Below, piece after piece: positions 59,548 to 64,000 of a stretch of 64,000 nt of DNA. The notes beneath the pieces were generated by a model. The model worked only from the letters and a program-made list of their open reading frames with translations. It had not been told where the DNA came from and did no database searches. The stretch spans positions 62,001-126,000 of the forward strand of contig JAEZST010000011.1 of the NCBI GenBank assembly GCA_023443865.1, read 5' to 3'. Position numbers and translations under genes: made by a program. The DNA comes from Spirochaetota bacterium. GTDB lineage: Bacteria > Spirochaetota > Spirochaetia > Treponematales > Treponemataceae. Numbering within the stretch: position 1 is the stretch's first letter; each line of letters begins with the position of its first letter.

Positions 59548-60876
59548 ATGAAAAGTATTCCCGTGGTAAGTAAAACGCAGAGCACGATTCACGCCTTCCA
59601 AAAGGCATGCGACGCCTCTTCCGGCGCCTTCGTCCCCGTTATTCTCGGAACCCACGAGGAAACCATCGCGTATTTCAACTATGAACTTCCGGAAATCAAG
59701 ATCATCGACTTCGGGGATTCGCTTATCGACGCCCAAGCGTTGATGGATTCCGTCCATGACGACCCCTGGCTCCTGTTCGGCGGCATTATCGCGATCGTGA
59801 ACGATCACGGGAGCAAGGTGGCCCTGGAAAAGCAGCGCGATCCGAATATCGCCCTGGTACTCCTGAGAAAGGAATTCGAGGCCAACGCTGCCAGGGTTTT
59901 GCGCATCCTTTCGCGGAACGCCCAGTTCCTGTTCAACCGCGGCATGCAGCAGCAGATGAACACCAACGAAACGGGGACCTTCACGAGCGATAACGACCCC
60001 ACGGACATCCTGTTTTACTGCAATCTCATCACGTCCTACCTCTATAACACGAACCGCATCAACGAGGACGGACGCAGCGCGGTACAGGGCGCCCTGATGG
60101 AATTGCTCCTGAACGCGCTGGAGCACGGCAACTGCAAAATATCCTACGAGGAAAAAACCGCCTGGCTTTCGAAGGGCAAGAACATGCTCGACCTCATCGC
60201 CATAAAGGCCAGCCAGAGCGAGGTGAGCAGGCGCAAGGTGTATATCTCCTACGACATAAGCAACGCCCGTACCCGCGTTTCGGTCCGCGACGACGGCGAG
60301 GGCTTCGACTGGCGGGAACGGATGGAAAGCGAACTGAAGCCCGGGCTGCACGGCATGGGAATAAAGCTCGCCGAATCCTTCGTGAGCAAAATCGCGTATA
60401 ACGAAAAGGGAAACGAGGCTTCCTTCGAGATCCCGAACCTGCGCAACGTCACCAATTCCATCCCGGCAATCATGAAGGAACAGCCCATTCTTTCCTTCGA
60501 GGACAAACAGCTCGTGTGCCGGGAGAACGAGCCGACGAACCATCTTTTCTATATCCGTTCGGGAAAATTCGCGGTATACGTGCAACGCAAGCTCGTTACC
60601 GTGCTCACGCCGAACGATATTTTCATCGGGGAAATGTCGTTTCTCCTGAACGACCGCCGCTCGGCCACGATCATCTCCATCGGCCCCGGAACCCTCGTTA
60701 AAATCCCGAAGATGGAGTTTATCGCGCTCATCCGCGCGTATCCCCATTACGGGGTATTCCTTTCGCGGCTCCTGGCCCAGCGCCTGGCGCGGCAATCCAC
60801 GCAAACCGTGCAGATTCGCAACGAGTTTACCAAGATGAAGGAAGAGCTCGAAAGCATTCGCGCCCCGGGGCTCTGA
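59548..60876 (+). CDS. Pseudo-receiver, kinase-like ATPase and cyclic-nucleotide-binding fusion protein
   Basis: 442 residues. Residues 1-115 resemble a receiver domain (IIDFGDSLIDAQALMDS) but without a confident acidic pocket. A GHKL ATPase of anti-sigma or kinase type follows (MELLLNALEHGN N-box, VRDDGEGFDW, GLHGMGIKLAESF). The C-terminal CNB domain (about 310-430) has EMSFLLNDRRSATIIS, a phosphate-binding cassette. There is no phospho-His domain, so it may phosphorylate or bind a partner under cAMP or another ligand's control. GGAG five bases before the ATG. First of three co-directional genes with addB-like and addA-like genes. Confidence 0.8.
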   Translation: MKSIPVVSKTQSTIHAFQKACDASSGAFVPVILGTHEETIAYFNYELPEIKIIDFGDSLIDAQALMDSVHDDPWLLFGGIIAIVNDHGSKVALEKQRDPNIALVLLRKEFEANAARVLRILSRNAQFLFNRGMQQQMNTNETGTFTSDNDPTDILFYCNLITSYLYNTNRINEDGRSAVQGALMELLLNALEHGNCKISYEEKTAWLSKGKNMLDLIAIKASQSEVSRRKVYISYDISNARTRVSVRDDGEGFDWRERMESELKPGLHGMGIKLAESFVSKIAYNEKGNEASFEIPNLRNVTNSIPAIMKEQPILSFEDKQLVCRENEPTNHLFYIRSGKFAVYVQRKLVTVLTPNDIFIGEMSFLLNDRRSATIISIGPGTLVKIPKMEFIALIRAYPHYGVFLSRLLAQRLARQSTQTVQIRNEFTKMKEELESIRAPGL

Positions 60877-60881
60877 AAGCG

Positions 60882-63716
60882 GTGCGGAACCCGGTTGAAA
60901 GCCTCATACGCGATTACGGGAGCGACCCGAAAACGGTCTTCGTCTTTCCTTCCGACATTGCCGCCTCCCTTTGGCGGGAAGAGGCCCTGGGCATACTGGG
61001 CGTCGGGACCGTCGAGGCCCGGCGGTTCATCGCCTGGGACCGCTTCAAGGCCGAGGCGATCCGCTCCGTTACGGGAAAACGGCAGCCCGTAACCGCCCCC
61101 TTGCGCGGCCTGTACGCGCGCGATCTCGCTCGCCGAAACGCGCAGGCCGAGCCCCGCCTGTTCCGCTCCCTCATACCCGAGTCATTCGCCGCCGAAAGCG
61201 CCCCGTTCGCGCCCTGGATCGGCCGGCTATTGCCCCAGCTCGCCCTGTGGGGCGAAAAGCGGAGGCGGGCGAGCGACATGCCCCTGTTCCCGGTGCCCGC
61301 GGACGAAGAAGACGACGATCTCGAATTCCTGAAAGAGGATTATCGCCTCTTCCTCGACCGTCACGCGCTTTATGAGCCTTCATGGGAGCGCCCGCCCCTC
61401 AGGGAAACGGGTTATTTCTACGTGATCCTCTTTATCGAGGCCATAGAGGACTGGGACGAATTCGCGCCCATACTGGGAAAGGCGCCCTTCGTCCGTCCGG
61501 TTTCCTGCCTGGATTTGCCCGCCCTCTCGGGCGAAGCGCCGGAAGCCCGCGTTTTCGAGTCTACCCGCGACGAATTCAAGGCCTGCGCGCTGGCTATCGA
61601 GGGCTTGCTCGCCCGGGGCGCCCCCGCCGACCGCATCGCGATCAGCGTGCCCGATCTCGAAACGGTGGCGCCCTATTTGACCCGCGAATTGGAGCTGCGG
61701 GGCATTCCCTTCGAGTACCGTTCCGGCCGGCCCCTCGGGGGGCGTTCCGCGGGGCGCCTTTTCCGCCTCCTCGATTCCTGCGTGGGGAATGATTTCTCCT
61801 TTTCCGCGGTCAAGGCCCTCATGCTGGACCGCCTCGTTCCCTGGGCGAACCCGGAACTGGCGGAACGGCTGGTGGCGTTCGGGATCGCGAACCGCTGCGT
61901 TACCTCCTGGACCGACGACGGGCGGCGCATGGACCCCTGGGAAGAGGCCTTCCGCGCCCCGAGCCGCTTTTCCGGGCCGGACGAGGGGCTTCGCGCCTGG
62001 TACGGCGAATTGCGGCGGGCCCTCGTGTCCCTCACCAAGGCAGAAAGCTTTTCGGAGATTCGCGCCCGTTGGTTCTCCTTCCGCAACCGTTTTTTGGATA
62101 TGTCGCTCCTCGATCCCGCCGACGACGCGGTACTTGCCCGCTGCGTGGAGGAACTCACGAACCTCGCGGCGCTGGAAACCGAGTACGCGGAACTTCTGGG
62201 CGCGGGAACCTGGCGCTTCTTCCTCGAAACCCTCGACGCTACCATGTACGTCAGCCAAAGGGCCTCCGCCGGGGTCAACCTCTTTCCCTGGCGCGTCGCC
62301 GCTGGCACGCCCTTTCCCTGGCATTTCGCCCTGGACGCGAGCCAGGATCGGGCCACGGTCGTCTACCGCCAACTCCCCTTCCTTCGGGAAGACAAGCGGG
62401 AAGCGCTCCGTTCCCAGGAAGACGACGCGACCTCCGCCTTTTTCGCCGTGTACGCCGCCTGTCCCCGCGAGTCGGACATTCCCGGCATTCCCGGCTTTAT
62501 GCGCTTTTCAGTGGCGACCCGCTCCTTTAAGGGCTATTCCACGCCGCATAACGGCCTACGGACGCGTACCGATGCCGCGGAAGGTCAAGGAAATCCGGAG
62601 GTCGCCTTGCGGGACCCGTTCCGGGACGAATTGGCCTTCGCCGCGGGCGTCGCGGAACCGGATCGATTGTATCCCGTACAGATAGAGGGACAGGCGGCCC
62701 ACGCGGGGCGCGCGCTCCCCGGGTCGCGGCGACGCTTCTCGTACCTCCGCGACGCCTTTTCCCCGGCCGTTCCGGGCCTCTCGGAGAGGGTAACCGAGCG
62801 CCAGTACGATAGCGGTTCGGTTCGGGTTAGCCAGACCGATCTATCGGTACACGCGACCTGCCCCGCCCGCTGGTTTCTCGGAAAGATCGCGCGAATCGAG
62901 CCGCCCGAGGGAGACGCGGAACTCATGGACGACCGAAGGCTGGGCATCGTCTACCACGAGGTATTCAAGCGTGTGTACGAGCGGATCCGCGAAACCGACG
63001 GCGCGTTCCGCTCTTCCCGGCTGGACGAGTACCGCTCGTGGGCGGCCGAGTGCGCGGAAACGGCGGCGGCGAATAGCGAGGAATTCAGGGGGCCCTTGGC
63101 GGCGCCGGTCCTGGCCACCCTTACGGCGCGGATCGCCCGCGGGGTTTCGGCCATTCTCGAGCAGGACGCGCTCTATCTCGACGGCTTTATCCCCGACCTC
63201 CTCGAAGACGATATCGCCTTCACGCGGGGGGGCATTCGCTATTACGGACGGGTGGACCGCGTTTCCCGGCGGGCCGCCGACGGCAAACTGGTTTTGGTCG
63301 ACTACAAAACGGGCCAAACGCCCTCCCTTTCCGCGTACAAGACCGATCTGAGCGAGCGGCCCGGGGCCATCGCCGATTTCCAGATGCCCATGTACCTCTT
63401 TTTGGCGGAAACCTCGGACGAAAGCCCCTACCGCGGCGAAAAGATCGCCTGCGCCTGGTTCGCCAACGTGAAAGAGGAGAAATTCGACACCGTTGTGGAC
63501 GACGGCGAGGCCGGGGGCCCCCGGCAAAAGCGGGGCACCTTCCTCCGGGAAGAGTTCGAGCCTACCATGTCCGCGTTCGAGGAATCCGTCAGGGGTTTCG
63601 CCGAATCGGTGCGAAACCTCGATTTCCGCCGTCCCGCCGAACTGTCGCGGGGTGAATGCGCCCGCTGCGATTACGTCAGGATCTGCCGGTGGAACTATAT
63701 CGGGGAAGAACGATGA
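60882..63716 (+). CDS. AddB-like helicase-nuclease subunit (PD-(D/E)XK)
   Basis: 944 residues. The N-terminal two-thirds fit an inactivated helicase-like AddB/RexB scaffold. The C-terminal nuclease has YYGRVDRV...LVLVDYKTG (catalytic Asp and Lys). A Cys in TCPARWFLG together with CARCDYVRIC at the end makes the four-Cys iron-sulfur staple of AddB. With AddA it resects double-strand ends for RecA. GTG start five bases after the previous stop, and it overlaps the next gene by four bases (ATGA). Confidence 0.85.
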   Translation: MRNPVESLIRDYGSDPKTVFVFPSDIAASLWREEALGILGVGTVEARRFIAWDRFKAEAIRSVTGKRQPVTAPLRGLYARDLARRNAQAEPRLFRSLIPESFAAESAPFAPWIGRLLPQLALWGEKRRRASDMPLFPVPADEEDDDLEFLKEDYRLFLDRHALYEPSWERPPLRETGYFYVILFIEAIEDWDEFAPILGKAPFVRPVSCLDLPALSGEAPEARVFESTRDEFKACALAIEGLLARGAPADRIAISVPDLETVAPYLTRELELRGIPFEYRSGRPLGGRSAGRLFRLLDSCVGNDFSFSAVKALMLDRLVPWANPELAERLVAFGIANRCVTSWTDDGRRMDPWEEAFRAPSRFSGPDEGLRAWYGELRRALVSLTKAESFSEIRARWFSFRNRFLDMSLLDPADDAVLARCVEELTNLAALETEYAELLGAGTWRFFLETLDATMYVSQRASAGVNLFPWRVAAGTPFPWHFALDASQDRATVVYRQLPFLREDKREALRSQEDDATSAFFAVYAACPRESDIPGIPGFMRFSVATRSFKGYSTPHNGLRTRTDAAEGQGNPEVALRDPFRDELAFAAGVAEPDRLYPVQIEGQAAHAGRALPGSRRRFSYLRDAFSPAVPGLSERVTERQYDSGSVRVSQTDLSVHATCPARWFLGKIARIEPPEGDAELMDDRRLGIVYHEVFKRVYERIRETDGAFRSSRLDEYRSWAAECAETAAANSEEFRGPLAAPVLATLTARIARGVSAILEQDALYLDGFIPDLLEDDIAFTRGGIRYYGRVDRVSRRAADGKLVLVDYKTGQTPSLSAYKTDLSERPGAIADFQMPMYLFLAETSDESPYRGEKIACAWFANVKEEKFDTVVDDGEAGGPRQKRGTFLREEFEPTMSAFEESVRGFAESVRNLDFRRPAELSRGECARCDYVRICRWNYIGEER

Positions 63717-64000
63717 AAACGCTCCAGGAACTCCTCGCCGAGCTAGACCCGGATCAGCTCGCGGCGGCGACCGCGGAGCGCAACGCCGTAATCGCCGCCG
63801 GCGCCGGCTCGGGAAAGACCAGGGTCCTCGCGGCCCGTTACGTATACCTCGCCGTGGAAAGGGAAATTCCCGTAGACGAAATTCTCGCCCTCACCTTCAC
63901 CCGGAAGGCCGCGGCGGAAATGTACGCCCGCATCTACGGTACCCTTCGCGACCTGGACCATCCCCGGGCGAAAGACGCCATCGCCGACTTTCACAGGGCC
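63713..64000 (+). CDS. AddA-like UvrD/Rep-family helicase, N-terminal part
   Basis: The first 96 codons are visible. Q-motif DPDQLAAAT, Walker A AAGAGSGKTRVLAARY and LTFTRKAAAEMYARI are those of superfamily 1A helicases of the AddA/RecB class. The ATG overlaps the AddB-like stop, and the gene continues beyond the window. Partner of the preceding AddB-like protein. Confidence 0.9.
   Translation, partial: MKTLQELLAELDPDQLAAATAERNAVIAAGAGSGKTRVLAARYVYLAVEREIPVDEILALTFTRKAAAEMYARIYGTLRDLDHPRAKDAIADFHRA

Overview
The window is about 62 % GC, densely coded and has no rRNA, tRNA or CRISPR that I can see. I think it is a chromosomal segment of a high-GC, saccharolytic spirochaete (Spirochaetota). 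This rests on the gene set: a binding protein with a Gly/Lys-rich mature start and a split permease pair without an ATPase; an RND/MMPL plus LolA-like plus beta-barrel operon; several HD-GYP proteins; and a kinase-like ATPase fused to a cyclic-nucleotide domain. It is an inference; no ribosomal or marker gene is present to settle it.

Layout. 1-1906: two tandem GH39 beta-xylosidases (the first cut by the window start), divergent from an AraC regulator (1997-2878). 2915-6458: a VOC protein, an ATP-cone/Mrr-like nuclease, an amidohydrolase and RsgA. 6784-14799: a type I restriction-modification operon, hsdM-hsdS-rhuM-hsdR read on the minus strand, with an A10 tract at codons 4-7 of hsdS. 14877-25006: a chemoreceptor, an AlkX-type DNA glycosylase, a LiaF-like membrane protein, a UbiA prenyltransferase, a phosphoribosyltransferase, a LUD protein, a sirtuin, an HD-GYP protein and a small Cys-rich protein. 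25421-33512: an operon of solute-binding protein, two permeases and two GH31 glycosidases, probably for xyloside or xyloglucan oligosaccharides. 33766-37491: a GAF/HD-GYP and an EAL protein. 37625-38994: an EEP-family hydrolase and a flavodoxin. 39133-45198: a TetR-controlled envelope transport operon. 45298-54640: mixed housekeeping and signalling genes. 54701-59486: glycogen phosphorylase and debranching enzyme. 59548-64000: an ATPase/cyclic-nucleotide protein followed by AddB-like and AddA-like recombination genes, the last cut by the window end.

The sugar genes form a coherent programme: uptake of oligosaccharides by the CUT1 transporter, cleavage by GH31 and GH39 enzymes, and storage as glycogen, mobilised by GlgX and GlgP. 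Four c-di-GMP turnover proteins and a chemoreceptor suggest a motile cell that ties behaviour to nutrient sensing.

Two genome-scale patterns stand out. First, a dozen genes have a good -10 box only 5-9 bases upstream of the start codon and no Shine-Dalgarno sequence, so their mRNAs are probably leaderless; other genes in the same window have ordinary AGGAG-type sites. Second, an interspersed GC-rich repeat that begins GAGGCAG occurs in intergenic regions at five places, twice supplying part of the stop codon of the gene before it.
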